Program-made: the position numbers and the translations under genes
The notes under the pieces: model-generated
Told to the model about the DNA's origin: nothing
Database searches by the model: none
What the model saw: only the letters and a program-made list of their open reading frames with translations
Origin: Candidatus Defluviilinea gracilis
GTDB taxonomy: Bacteria > Chloroflexota > Anaerolineae > Anaerolineales > Villigracilaceae
NCBI GenBank assembly: GCA_016716235.1
Contig: JADJWS010000001.1
Coordinates: 868,001-932,000 of the forward strand
DNA: 64,000 bases
Direction: 5' to 3'
Shown: positions 1 through 7,930 of the stretch, piece after piece
How the letters are laid out: every line of letters starts with the position of its first letter
Numbering within the stretch: position 1 is the first letter of the stretch

Positions 1-159
1 GTACTCATTCTCCGACATGTAATAAATGCGCACGAGATGCCGCTCTTCGTCGAAGCCCGCTCCATACGGAATTGTCACGCAATAAAAAATTCCGATCAGC
101 AAGCCAGCGATCAGAAAAAAATTTGCCGCGTCAAACAATTTATTTTTTCGTTCGATCAC
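1..159 (-). CDS. Membrane protein N-terminus, truncated by the window edge
   Basis: A frame opens with GTG at 159 and runs off the left edge. The 53 visible residues begin MIERKNKLFDAANFF and contain one clear hydrophobic segment (about residues 13-31), then a charged stretch with the motif GFDEERH. The GTG overlaps the folP stop codon by four bases (GTGA), so translation is probably coupled to folP. The segment followed by an acidic DEE..H motif recalls N-termini of membrane glycosyltransferase-like proteins (DUF2142 type), but too little is visible to assign a family. It is probably an integral membrane protein; function unknown. Confidence 0.6.
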   Translation of the reverse strand, partial: MIERKNKLFDAANFFLIAGLLIGIFYCVTIPYGAGFDEERHLVRIYYMSENEY

Positions 160-1076
160 TCCGCGTTCTCCTTTCGCTTGCGCGCAATCGCATCCGTCAT
201 CTTTGCCACGCGCGTCATCTCTTTCACATCATGCACGCGGATGATGTCTGCGCCGCGCGTGATGCCCACTGCCACGGTCGCGGCTGTCCCTTCGACTCGC
301 TGGTCGGCGGGCAGATCGAGCGTGAAGCCGATGAACGATTTTCTGGATGAGCCCAACAGCACGGGATACCCCAACGCGCGGATTTCATCCAGCCTGTTGA
401 TCAACTCGAGATTATGCTCGCGCTTCTTTCCGAACCCGATGCCTGGGTCCAAGATTATGAGCGACTCTTCCACCCCGGCCTTTTTCGCGATCTCCACGCT
501 GACGAGTAGCTCGCGCTTCACATCTTCGATCAGATCTTCATACTCGGAGCCAATGTACGCATTCCCAAGCCGCTCACGGACTTCGACACTCGCGGGATTA
601 CTGCGGTTGTGCATCAGGATCACTGGCACACGAAAAGCCGCCGCAACCGAAGCAAGCCGAGGGTCGGCACGAAGCGCCCAGACGTCGTTGAGAATGTTCG
701 CGCCTGCTTTGAATCCCGCCTCGGCAACATCCGCTTTGGAGGTGTCAATCGAGATGAGCGCGTCGGGAAAATTTTTGCGGATGTCTTGAATGACGGGGAT
801 CACGCGCGCGAGTTCTTCCTCGGCGGTGACGGGTTGCGAACCGGGGCGAGTCGATTCGCCGCCGATGTCGAGGATGTCTGCGCCGTTTTTCAAAAATTGT
901 TTTGCTTGTTCGAGTGCGGGAGACTTGCCCTCACCCCGTCCCTCTCCCGAGGGGAGAGGGGGTATCAGCCCGTCGCCTGAAAATGAATCGGGCGTGATGT
1001 TGAGGATGCCCATCACGTATGTTTTGCTTCCCCACTTGAATGTGAAGTTTCCAACTTGCAGAGAGTCGGATTTCAT
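156..1076 (-). CDS. folP: Dihydropteroate synthase with an in-frame repeat insertion
   Basis: Makes 7,8-dihydropteroate from dihydropterin pyrophosphate and p-aminobenzoate in cytosolic folate synthesis. Seen directly: MGILNITPDSFSG at residues 22-34, GADILDIGGESTRPG at about 65-79, and GSSRKSFIG near residue 240, the three hallmark DHPS motifs of the TIM barrel. The length (306 aa) exceeds the usual 260-280. The excess is mainly a Pro/Gly-rich stretch at residues 37-51 (PPLPSGEGRGEGK), placed in the flexible loop after the first beta strand. That stretch is encoded by a palindromic repeat (about 926-963). The family normally reads SFSDGG here, so loop 1 is altered. The reading frame is preserved and all other motifs are intact, so the enzyme is probably functional. 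A SpoIIAA/STAS-like gene lies upstream on the same strand and a membrane-protein start overlaps its stop. Confidence 0.93.
   Translation of the reverse strand: MKSDSLQVGNFTFKWGSKTYVMGILNITPDSFSGDGLIPPLPSGEGRGEGKSPALEQAKQFLKNGADILDIGGESTRPGSQPVTAEEELARVIPVIQDIRKNFPDALISIDTSKADVAEAGFKAGANILNDVWALRADPRLASVAAAFRVPVILMHNRSNPASVEVRERLGNAYIGSEYEDLIEDVKRELLVSVEIAKKAGVEESLIILDPGIGFGKKREHNLELINRLDEIRALGYPVLLGSSRKSFIGFTLDLPADQRVEGTAATVAVGITRGADIIRVHDVKEMTRVAKMTDAIARKRKENAE
926..963. repeat. Palindromic CCCTCTCCC/GGGAGAGGG element inside folP
   Basis: The core ccctctcccgaggggagag forms an interrupted palindrome preceded by ccctcacccc. It is read in frame in folP as a Pro-Ser-Gly-Glu rich loop. Degenerate relatives lie in the decayed spacer at about 43120-43155 and 43280-43320, so this belongs to a mobile or spreading repeat family rather than being ordinary folP coding sequence. 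Confidence 0.7.
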
Positions 1077-1155
1077 CGCGCGTGTTTGTTTGTATGCAAC
1101 TTGCGCTTCGACTGCGCGGCGCGAACATCACGCGCCACTCCGCTCAGCGCGGAAA

Positions 1156-1578
1156 TCATGGGATCTGATCCAACGGGCGCGCGAGCCAGGCTTCGGCTTC
1201 GTTGATGTCGGAAAAAATTTTCATCGCGGCGGCGGTGCCTGCCAGCGCGAGCGCGGCAACTTCGCGGATCGAGCCTGCCACTTTTTCATCGGCGACGACA
1301 ACCGCGACGCGAATATTTCTTGCAGACGGATCGCTGTTCGCTTCGACCGCCGCGCGGATGGCTTTTTCGGGAATCTCTTTCACCGCGCGTAAGTCGTATA
1401 AATTTCGCGTGCGTCCTGTTGCGCCAAGCAAATGTTCCATCGCAAATTCGCGCCAATCGTTGAGAGTCGCGTCGGATAGATCGGTAAAGGTAAGCGTCAT
1501 GCCGCCATCGCCGCGCCGCACGACGGTCATGCCGACGCCGGGTTTGGGTTTCCAATTGAGGGGTTTGATTTCAGTCAT
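1156..1578 (-). CDS. SpoIIAA/STAS-like small protein
   Basis: A 140-aa soluble protein starting MTEIKPLNWKPKPG. This start is chosen over an upstream in-frame ATG because GGAGG sits 7 bases before it (1586-1590). The fold-like pattern (two early beta strands, TLTFTDLSDATLNDW, later IRVAVVVADEKVAGS then an Ala-rich helix and a short AEAWL end) resembles the SpoIIAA-like/STAS domain group, which commonly ends with a Trp-containing helix. No enzyme motif is visible. It lies upstream of folP on the same strand with about 80 bases between. The role is unknown; the family assignment is by overall pattern only. Confidence 0.6.
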   Translation of the reverse strand: MTEIKPLNWKPKPGVGMTVVRRGDGGMTLTFTDLSDATLNDWREFAMEHLLGATGRTRNLYDLRAVKEIPEKAIRAAVEANSDPSARNIRVAVVVADEKVAGSIREVAALALAGTAAAMKIFSDINEAEAWLARPLDQIP

Positions 1579-1613
1579 GGGAATGCCTCCGAGGTGATTA
1601 TATCGTACCAAAC

Positions 1614-1690
1614 CTCTTTACCGCGAAGCGCGCGAAGAACGCGAAGAAAACCTTTAACTCTTTGCGACCTTAGCGGTCTTTGCGGTTCGT
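1614..1690. repeat. CCGCGAAGCGCGCGAAG interspersed repeat
   Basis: The string ccgcgaagcgcgcgaagaac followed by ctttgcg...cttagcggtctttgcggt forms a loose inverted repeat. A second copy lies at 43465-43536 (ccgctaagcgcgcgaag ... tggcgaacttggcggt). The 3' end of the copy at 1614 supplies the last codons and stop of the GT-B gene (residues TNRKDR), so the repeat has been adopted as coding sequence. Confidence 0.65.
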
Positions 1691-3127
1691 TTTTTCCAAC
1701 ACACTCAGGATGTATTCCGCCGTGCGTTTGCCCGACATTCCATCGGTGAAGGTGATCTCATCCGCGACGAATTTCCGCCTCTCCTCCGCGTCGACGGTTG
1801 GATTCGCCAAGTAGAGATTTAACGCGTCTCGAAGCTGACTCTCGTTTTCGGCGACGCGTCCTGCTTTCGCCTCGCGGAATCGTTTGTGCGTGGGCCAGTC
1901 GCCAATCTCTTTCAGTGACAGTGAAAATTTATTTTTCTTATTCCACCCCCCAGGGATATCAATCGTCGCGGCGATCATCGGCGTATCGTGGACAGCGGTC
2001 TCGACCAGCATCGTCGAATAGACCGTCACCACTACATCCGAATATGCCATCATGGAGGATTTCTCGTCCATGTCTTCGCCGCCGTAGTAGCCGAGCGATC
2101 CGCCCAACGCGACGGGTTGGACAACGTGGACGTGCGGATATTTCTTCTCTAAATCAAATACTCTTGCGCGTTCTTCGGCGAAGATCTTCGGCCTATCCTG
2201 AAAATGACTCGGGTGCAGTCGAATCAACAACTGCGAAGGTTCTGCCAACGAATCGGATGAGACCAACTTCGCCAATGCTTCGATGTTCGGATAGTTCGGC
2301 GCGAAATGGACAAAACTACTGGCGTACGAAATTAATTTGCGATTGGGATCGAGTTTATGTAACTTGAAATATTCATCACGCGGCATGAGCCATTGCTTGC
2401 GGAAGTATCCATCATACGATGGGATGCCGCCGATATTGACGTTTTCAGGCTGCCAGTCCGAGCCGTAGACCAGTTCATCCTTTTGCAGTTGCGACCAACA
2501 CGTTGCATACTGCACACCCGCGCCTGAGACGTTGTACGACGATGAATTGTCCCAGCCGACGATGACGGTCATGTTTGGGATTCCGCGTTTGGCGGATTCG
2601 CGCAGGAGGTAACGATCCATGCGCCAGCCTGGAGTCGAAGCGATGACTAAATCGGGTTCGTATTTGTCGAATAAGTCAGAATAAATATTTGTTGTGAAGC
2701 GATTTTGAATCTTCACAAGGAGTTTTCTTGCCCATGAAAAATTTCGCAATAACAAAATCATCAATGCAGATGGAATCCAAATCCCTAAGCGAAACTTCCA
2801 ACCGTTCTCTGCCCACACTTCCCAGATGTGACTGTCCATGGCTTCGGTGTTGATGCGGCGCGAACCGCCGACGCGGCGCAGGTAGGCGAGGAGCCATTGG
2901 AGGCGGGGTTGAATTTTTTTGGCATAGTCGTTGGCTTGTTGGAGGCGGAGGCTTTCGAATGTAAGACCGTGAAGCGTGAAGCGTGAGGCGAGCTGTGCGA
3001 CAATCGCATCATCGGTGAGGAGGATGACGTCGACGCCCGCGTTGAGCAATGTTGGGATAACGTCGCTTTGCAGGAAGTAGATGATCGCCATGCCGTGGTC
3101 GGCGGAGATGAAGATTCTTTTAGTCAT
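1670..3127 (-). CDS. GT-B-fold polysaccharide glycosyltransferase-like protein
   Basis: A 485-aa cytosolic or membrane-associated protein. The N-terminus MTKRIFISADHGMAIIYFLQ is a Rossmann-type beta strand and helix. The C-terminal half has a typical GT-B donor-site layout (LLIRLHPSH, a Gly-rich LGGSLGYYGGED, then AYSDVVVTVYSTMLVETAVH), similar to CDP-glycerol transferase and capsule-type proteins that read IRLHP...S.S.. in this region. A hydrophobic stretch at about 118-130 may be a membrane contact. It lies at the distal end of the polysaccharide locus. Its 5' end is present in two further decayed copies upstream (3336-3376, 3512-3552), and its last codons derive from an interspersed repeat. 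Donor and acceptor cannot be inferred. Confidence 0.7.
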   Translation of the reverse strand: MTKRIFISADHGMAIIYFLQSDVIPTLLNAGVDVILLTDDAIVAQLASRFTLHGLTFESLRLQQANDYAKKIQPRLQWLLAYLRRVGGSRRINTEAMDSHIWEVWAENGWKFRLGIWIPSALMILLLRNFSWARKLLVKIQNRFTTNIYSDLFDKYEPDLVIASTPGWRMDRYLLRESAKRGIPNMTVIVGWDNSSSYNVSGAGVQYATCWSQLQKDELVYGSDWQPENVNIGGIPSYDGYFRKQWLMPRDEYFKLHKLDPNRKLISYASSFVHFAPNYPNIEALAKLVSSDSLAEPSQLLIRLHPSHFQDRPKIFAEERARVFDLEKKYPHVHVVQPVALGGSLGYYGGEDMDEKSSMMAYSDVVVTVYSTMLVETAVHDTPMIAATIDIPGGWNKKNKFSLSLKEIGDWPTHKRFREAKAGRVAENESQLRDALNLYLANPTVDAEERRKFVADEITFTDGMSGKRTAEYILSVLEKTNRKDR

Positions 3128-3227
3128 GTAGTTTGGTGGTCGCGTGGTTGGATAGTCGGAAGATGATCCGCTTCTTTCCTGGTTTGAACTGATTCGGCTT
3201 CGGGAGATTCTATCTCATCTTCAACCC

Positions 3228-3332
3228 CGCCCGACGATGAACCATCGGGCTATTCCTACAAAGGACGCTATAAGCGTCCTAGCCGACTTTCAGTCGGCTT
3301 TGTAAATGTAGCACGGACGTTCACGTCCGTGC
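3228..3332. repeat. Cluster of four short hairpins with different stems
   Basis: Perfect or near-perfect inverted repeats follow one another: cccgacgatg/catcggg (3228-3250), aggacgctataagcgtcct (3262-3280), agccgactttcagtcggct (3281-3299), and gcacggacgt/acgtccgtgc (3311-3332). The stems differ in sequence, but each has a short A/T-rich linker. Similar hairpins occur elsewhere in the window. Confidence 0.75.
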
Positions 3333-3335
3333 GGG

Positions 3336-3376
3336 ATTGCCATGCCGTGGTCGGCGGAGATAAAAATTCGTTTCAT
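3336..3376 (-). pseudogene. Relic of the GT-B gene start, copy 1
   Basis: Reading on the minus strand from 3376 gives MKRIFISADHGMAI, matching residues 1-15 of the intact gene at 3127 (MTKRIFISADHGMAI). Homology stops after about 14 codons, where the sequence becomes the hairpin cluster. This is a truncated duplicate of the 5' end. Confidence 0.8.
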
Positions 3377-3406
3377 ATCTGATGGGTTTTACTCGCTTCG
3401 AGATTC

Positions 3407-3510
3407 GGCGGGATAAATCCCTGCCTCAGTACGTGAAAGTCCGCTCAAAGCGGACTCGCGCATCCAGCGCGAAGCGCTTCCATGTACTGAGCGTGCGGCT
3501 TCAGCCCAGC
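3407..3510. repeat. MITE-like palindromic element, copy 1
   Basis: About 104 bp with terminal inverted repeats (gcgggataaatccctgcctcagt against actgagcgtgcggcttcagc read in reverse) and an internal palindrome agtccgctcaaagcggact. A homologous copy lies at 11123-11228. Both copies sit between a relic and further sequence of a duplicated gene start. No transposase is encoded, so mobilisation, if any, would be in trans. Confidence 0.75.
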
Positions 3511-3511
3511 G

Positions 3512-3552
3512 TTTGCCATACCGTGGTCGTCGGAGATGAAAATGCGTTTCAT
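3512..3552 (-). pseudogene. Relic of the GT-B gene start, copy 2
   Basis: Minus-strand reading from 3552 gives MKRIFISDDHGMA, again the start of the GT-B gene. It lies directly downstream of the TPR gene and next to the MITE-like element. The A-to-D change and several silent differences show it is an old duplication. Confidence 0.8.
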
Positions 3553-3638
3553 ATTTGATGGATTTTACCCGTTTTGAGACTTAGCAAAACACACATACCG
3601 ACTTGTAGATTCGCCAAGAGTGCGGGAAAAATTGTCAA

Positions 3639-5846
3639 CTATGGCTTTTGCCCAGTAAGTTCTTCGTATTTCTTGAAATCGGCGTCAGCCTCGACAGTTT
3701 TGCCAAGCGCTTGGTAAGCTAAACCACGAGGATAGTAAGGATCTGCATTTTTGGGATCAAGTTCTATTGCTTTGTCGAAATCTTGAATAGCAAGCTCATA
3801 TTCCCCAAGCAACGCATAAGCAAGTCCACGATTGAAGTAAGCATATGCATCTTGAGGATTAAGTTCTATTGCTTTGCTGTAATCTTGAATTGAGAGCTCG
3901 TGTTTTCCTTGGTTATCATAAGCAAAGCCGCGATTAAGATAAGCCTCTGCATCTTGAGGATTAAGTTCTATCGCTTTGTTGAAATCTTGAATCGCTTGCT
4001 CGTTTTCTTCTAAAAAATAATAAGCTCGACCACGAAAGAGGTATGCATTTGCGTCCTGGGGATTGAGTTCTAAAGCCTTATTGTAATCTTGAATAGAGTG
4101 TTGATATTCTTCCAAATCACTATAAGCTAAACCGCGACTGATATAAGCTGTCGCATCTTGAGGGTCAAGCTCTATAACCTTATCAAAGTCTTGAATAGCA
4201 CGTTCATATTCTCCAAGGAAGCCAAAGGCTACGCCTCGGTTACGGTAAATGAATGGGTTTTGTGGATCAAGTTCTATAGCCTTATCATAATCTTGGATGG
4301 CACGCTCATAATACCCCAGATAAGCATAAGCTAAACCACGATTAAGATAAGCCCGCTTGTCTTGAAAGTTTTGGATACCAAATTCGAAGGCATTGTCAAT
4401 ATCTTGTATGGTGCGCTCATATTCCCCTAACACGAAATAAACCGAACCACGATTGAGATAAGCAAGTGGGTTTTTGGGGTCAATCTCTAAAGCCTTATCG
4501 AAATCTTGAATAGCACGTTCATATTCTCCTAAATTGGTATATGCACTTCCGCGATCATTGTAAACGCCTGTCAATTGAGGATCAATTTCGATAGCTCTAT
4601 TGTAATCTTGAATGGCACGTTCATATTCTCCTAAAGCTCTATGAACGCTTCCACGATTGAGATAAGCCTCTGCAAATTGAGGGTTGATATCAATCACCTT
4701 ATCAAAATCTTGTATAGCACGCTCGTAGTCTCCTGAAATCGCATAGACCGAACCACGATTAAGATAAGCTCGTGCATATTGAGGGTTGATCTCAACAGCT
4801 TTGTCATAGCTTTGAATAGCACGCTCGTAGTCTCCTAACAACATATAAGCTAAGCCACGGTTGTAATAAGCAGCTGAAAATTGGGGATTATGTTCAATAG
4901 CATGGTCAAAGTCTAGAACAGCTTGGTCTAATTTATTGATATCACTCTTTGCGATGCCCCTATAGAAATAGATATTAGCAAGATTCTCAAGAATCTCTGG
5001 TTTCTCTTTCATATTTTGAATTGACAGATCAAACCGAGCAATAGCAGAGTCGTAGCGGTAAGATTCGTAATCAATGATGCCAGCCAAAAATGAGATTAAT
5101 GCACTTGTCTCTAAACCTGCCTGTTGCTGAAAAGAGAATGATTCGAGTTCCGCTAATGTTGTAGATGGTTGTAAGGTTGTACTTTCTTCAAGAGGATAAA
5201 GTTGTTCAGGAGTCAGATTTTCGATATGCACGGTGATATTCGGGTTTTCAGTGGGACGATACCATCCCCAAAGCACAATATCAGCTAGATAACGCTCGCC
5301 TAATTTGCGTGCATAATCGCTACCCTGAGTTAATGTAATAACATCATCGATAATTACAATTTCGACATCTTCATCATTTGAAAAATCCGCATTCAGATTT
5401 TCTATGATTTCATTACGTAATCCATATACTTCTTCCGGCCCCTCGAAGGCGGCAATCATTATTACTAATTTTTCTTTGAGCTCCTGTCTGTGTTTCCCAA
5501 GTAAATACATTCCCACAAGTGCGCTCAATAATAAAATCACTAAACCAACCCTTACAATTCGCCTAGCAGGTTGAGAATATCGAGGACTTGTTTCTGGGAT
5601 CTTGGCTCCTATTGGAAATGAGACCTTCAAATATACAGTCTTTTTACTGAACCCCACCCATCCCAACATAATGACGATGATGATTAATGCTGCGCCTGCT
5701 GTTATAGATGTCACCGTCTCCTGATCCCCCAACCACATCTTATAGTAGTTATACACCAAAGTAATCACCCCAATAAAGCCTGCAAGAGGTAGCCACAATT
5801 TCTTGAGCAGTTCAAAGAGATCGTTATCAGGCGGTTTGTCTGGCAT
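3639..5846 (-). CDS. Membrane-anchored TPR protein
   Basis: 735 aa. Three predicted membrane helices are visible near residues 19-35, 48-66 and 99-117. A soluble region of about 170 residues follows, containing IVLWGWYRPT, as in CHAT- or adenylate-cyclase-associated TPR proteins. After that come about 13 tandem TPR units from about residue 255 to the end. The units are unusually uniform (AYLNRGSVYAISGDYERAI type, 34-residue period, IQDFDKAIEL(N/D)PQ). TPR arrays are protein-interaction scaffolds; no enzymatic domain is seen. The gene is clearly more AT-rich by eye than neighbouring glycosyltransferases. It is bracketed by a GT2 3' relic upstream and GT-B start relics downstream, which suggests acquisition. 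A Shine-Dalgarno GGAG precedes the ATG. Confidence 0.85.
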   Translation of the reverse strand: MPDKPPDNDLFELLKKLWLPLAGFIGVITLVYNYYKMWLGDQETVTSITAGAALIIIVIMLGWVGFSKKTVYLKVSFPIGAKIPETSPRYSQPARRIVRVGLVILLLSALVGMYLLGKHRQELKEKLVIMIAAFEGPEEVYGLRNEIIENLNADFSNDEDVEIVIIDDVITLTQGSDYARKLGERYLADIVLWGWYRPTENPNITVHIENLTPEQLYPLEESTTLQPSTTLAELESFSFQQQAGLETSALISFLAGIIDYESYRYDSAIARFDLSIQNMKEKPEILENLANIYFYRGIAKSDINKLDQAVLDFDHAIEHNPQFSAAYYNRGLAYMLLGDYERAIQSYDKAVEINPQYARAYLNRGSVYAISGDYERAIQDFDKVIDINPQFAEAYLNRGSVHRALGEYERAIQDYNRAIEIDPQLTGVYNDRGSAYTNLGEYERAIQDFDKALEIDPKNPLAYLNRGSVYFVLGEYERTIQDIDNAFEFGIQNFQDKRAYLNRGLAYAYLGYYERAIQDYDKAIELDPQNPFIYRNRGVAFGFLGEYERAIQDFDKVIELDPQDATAYISRGLAYSDLEEYQHSIQDYNKALELNPQDANAYLFRGRAYYFLEENEQAIQDFNKAIELNPQDAEAYLNRGFAYDNQGKHELSIQDYSKAIELNPQDAYAYFNRGLAYALLGEYELAIQDFDKAIELDPKNADPYYPRGLAYQALGKTVEADADFKKYEELTGQKP

Positions 5847-5901
5847 AATCGCTCCGTATACTATTTATACCTAACATTCGTTGAAAATGTCATCTTTAAC
5901 C

Positions 5902-6183
5902 CTACGAATAATACCAACTGAAAATCCTGTTATACACCGCCAGCAAAATCTTCTTGATAAACCCAACTTCCAACACGCGCTTTCCCCATCCAACTTTCTT
6001 CTTTCCTCTTTCTTGTCCCAACTCCCCTCTCAAATACCCCAGCGTATTGGACATATTCATCGCCAGCGGATCGGAGACCATCAGCCGCAACAAGCCCGCA
6101 TCGTTCATGCGCTTGTCCAACTGGCGGACTTGCCCCATCGGCTTGTCCATGTCAAAGGGCAGGAAAAGTTGGCTTGAATTCAT
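5902..6183 (-). pseudogene. Duplicated 3' end of the GT2 gene
   Basis: The 93-codon frame encodes FLPFDMDKPMGQVRQLDKRM and continues to the ending WYYS, nearly identical to the last 95 codons of the intact GT2 gene at 6938-7930. The catalytic N-terminal two thirds are absent, so this cannot be a functional transferase. It differs from the intact copy by substitutions and by lacking a small in-frame insert (TSSPKGK). It lies between DUF3800 and the TPR gene. An ATG fits its beginning, but translation is doubtful. Confidence 0.85.
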
Positions 6184-6227
6184 TTTTACAAGTGAGTATA
6201 ATGCATGTATAAAAGCCGCAAGGCTTA

Positions 6228-6302
6228 CCCCGTCTCGCGAAAAGTGGCCGCCTGTGGCCGCCTGCCCCCATCTATGTTGATGGACAAGGCTAGCGAGACG
6301 GG
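6228..6302. repeat. Inverted repeat downstream of DUF3800
   Basis: The arms cccgtctcgc (6228-6237) and gcgagacggg (6293-6302) are a perfect 10-bp inverted repeat separated by about 55 bp that includes a direct repeat gtggccgcct. It begins just after the DUF3800 stop and may be a terminator-like structure or the trace of an insertion boundary. Confidence 0.55.
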
Positions 6303-6307
6303 TTGCT

Positions 6308-6922
6308 TTAATACTCGAATACTTCTACCAACTTGTCCTTTATATAATCAATGGCTTCGCTGTCGTTCTTTGTATCACGGCGAAGGATTGCTCCCGCCAC
6401 TAGATCTGCAACTTGAATCAAGTCTTCACTTCGGGAGCGTCGGAAGAAAACGCGGCTAAACCCATGCTGAATACCACGCACTTTCAACATGCGTTTTAAT
6501 TTGACCAATGCGACATTGGCAGAGCCAACTTCATCCAAAATCAGGGTTCCCTTCTCGCGGACTTTTATGGGAATACGGTCTATCAATTCGGTAACAAGAT
6601 ACAGATAAAAATCCATTCCGTCGAGGATGCGAAGAGGCTCAGGGATTGTAGTCTTATCCACAATCAACGCCCAAGCCTTGAAGTTGGCCGCTTGAAGAGC
6701 AGATAGAGTCTTCTCGCGCAATTTCTTTGTAGTTAACACATTGAAATGAAATTCAAACCCTTTTGCGTAGTGTTCGCGTTTACGCAAATTTTCCAAAACA
6801 GAACGAAGTCCGTCGGCATCCTGAGTACCAACGAGCGCAACCACAAAATAACGAGAGGCTCCCTTTTCAAAGTTGAGACTGGCATCTCCCGCTTCATCGC
6901 CTGCAAGTGTAAAAGTTGTCAT
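6308..6922 (-). CDS. DUF3800 family protein
   Basis: 204 aa. Diagnostic features are the N-terminal acidic motif GDEAGD (residues 8-13), an internal LILDEVGSAN strand (near 130) and the C-terminal IQVADLVAGAILR (near 172). This is the conserved Asp/Glu pattern of DUF3800, considered an RNase H-like fold of unknown activity. Such genes are frequent in accessory and mobile regions. It is inserted directly behind the intact GT2 gene and in front of a duplicated copy of the GT2 3' end. Upstream GGAAGG gives a ribosome binding site. It looks more AT-rich than GT2. The biological role is not known. Confidence 0.85.
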   Translation of the reverse strand: MTTFTLAGDEAGDASLNFEKGASRYFVVALVGTQDADGLRSVLENLRKREHYAKGFEFHFNVLTTKKLREKTLSALQAANFKAWALIVDKTTIPEPLRILDGMDFYLYLVTELIDRIPIKVREKGTLILDEVGSANVALVKLKRMLKVRGIQHGFSRVFFRRSRSEDLIQVADLVAGAILRRDTKNDSEAIDYIKDKLVEVFEY

Positions 6923-6937
6923 TGGATTAACCTTCCG

Positions 6938-7930
6938 CTATGAATAGTACCAACCAAAGATCTTGTTATACACCGCCAGCAAAATCTTCTTGACAACTCC
7001 AACTTCCAACACGCGCTTCCCCAAGCCTTCTTTCTTCCCCTTCGGGGACGATGTCTTTCCTCTTTCCTTCCCCAACTCCCCTCTCAAATACCCCAGCGTA
7101 TTGGACATATTCATCGCCAACGGATCAGGGACCATCAACCGCAACAAACCCGCGTCGTTCATGCGCTTGTCCAACTGGCGGACCTGTCCCATCGGCTTGT
7201 CCATGTCAAAGGGCAGGAATTGTTTCAGTGAGGATTTATACGCGGTGAACTGCCAGTGACTCGCGCCAACCATCGCGGTCACGTCCTTCGACTGCGCTCC
7301 GCTCCGCTCAGGACGGTAAGTCAATCTCCAGTCTCTAGTCTCCGCATAGACTTTTCTATTCTCTTCCTCAGTCTGCCCCAGCGACAAGTTGAATTCCAAA
7401 AACGTTTCCCACGGAATGAATTGACCTTCTTCCAACTTCGCGTTTTCCCGCGCCCACTTGAGAGTCGACTCGTAAAACTCAGGCGGCGTGCGGAAGGGAC
7501 GCGCCGTCACCATGCCAACATTTGGAAAAGTCTCTAAAATTTCAACGGAACGCGAGAGCCACTTCGGGGAGAACAACACGTCGCTGTCGGTGTAGGCGAT
7601 GATCTCGCCAGGCGCGCCCACCAGCATCACATTCCACGCGCCGCCCTTGCCCATGTTCTTTTCGGACAGAATCAAATATTGGATTCGCCCTTCTTCTTTT
7701 TCTTTCACGAGAAAGTCGCGCACTTCGGCGCATGAACCGTTGTCAAAGACCATCAAGTCGAAGGGCAGACCCGCGTCCTTGCGCATGGATTCGAGCGAGA
7801 CTTTCAGCACCTCGAGCGTCTCAGCGTAGAATCCGCTCAGGAAGGGGATGTAGTTCAACAAAGCCACGGTGATCCGTTCGGGCTTGGCAACATCTTTGAC
7901 GAACTTGGCAGGGTTTTGACCTTTACGCAT
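6938..7930 (-). CDS. Family 2 glycosyltransferase
   Basis: 330 aa, GT-A fold. Visible motifs are VALLNYIPFLSGFY at the nucleotide-binding start, LMVFDNGSCAEV, NMGKGGAWN and the metal-binding DSD (TDSDVLF, residues 114-120). It transfers a nucleotide-activated sugar in cell-surface polysaccharide assembly; the sugar is unknown. Two unusual in-frame inserts are visible: residues reading ETRDWRLTYRPERSGAQSK come from two interspersed repeats (about 7290-7346), and TSSPKGK near the C-terminus is absent from the duplicated 3' relic. The gene is followed by DUF3800, then by a copy of its own last 282 bp. Confidence 0.87.
   Translation of the reverse strand: MRKGQNPAKFVKDVAKPERITVALLNYIPFLSGFYAETLEVLKVSLESMRKDAGLPFDLMVFDNGSCAEVRDFLVKEKEEGRIQYLILSEKNMGKGGAWNVMLVGAPGEIIAYTDSDVLFSPKWLSRSVEILETFPNVGMVTARPFRTPPEFYESTLKWARENAKLEEGQFIPWETFLEFNLSLGQTEEENRKVYAETRDWRLTYRPERSGAQSKDVTAMVGASHWQFTAYKSSLKQFLPFDMDKPMGQVRQLDKRMNDAGLLRLMVPDPLAMNMSNTLGYLRGELGKERGKTSSPKGKKEGLGKRVLEVGVVKKILLAVYNKIFGWYYS

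Larger units (their letters stand above)
3128..3638. repeat. 511-bp repeat-rich spacer without a gene
   Basis: The spacer holds, left to right: a cluster of four short hairpins (3228-3332), a relic of the GT-B gene start (3336-3376), a MITE-like palindrome (3407-3510), and a second relic of the same gene start (3512-3552). No credible coding sequence is present on either strand. The two relics share homology beyond the start codon (gatgggttttactcg against gatggattttacccg), so they derive from one duplicated segment. Confidence 0.75.

Noticed and set aside
37..980. Plus-strand open frames over folP
   Set aside because: They lie entirely antisense to folP, have basic low-complexity products and no motif; folP carries all DHPS motifs.
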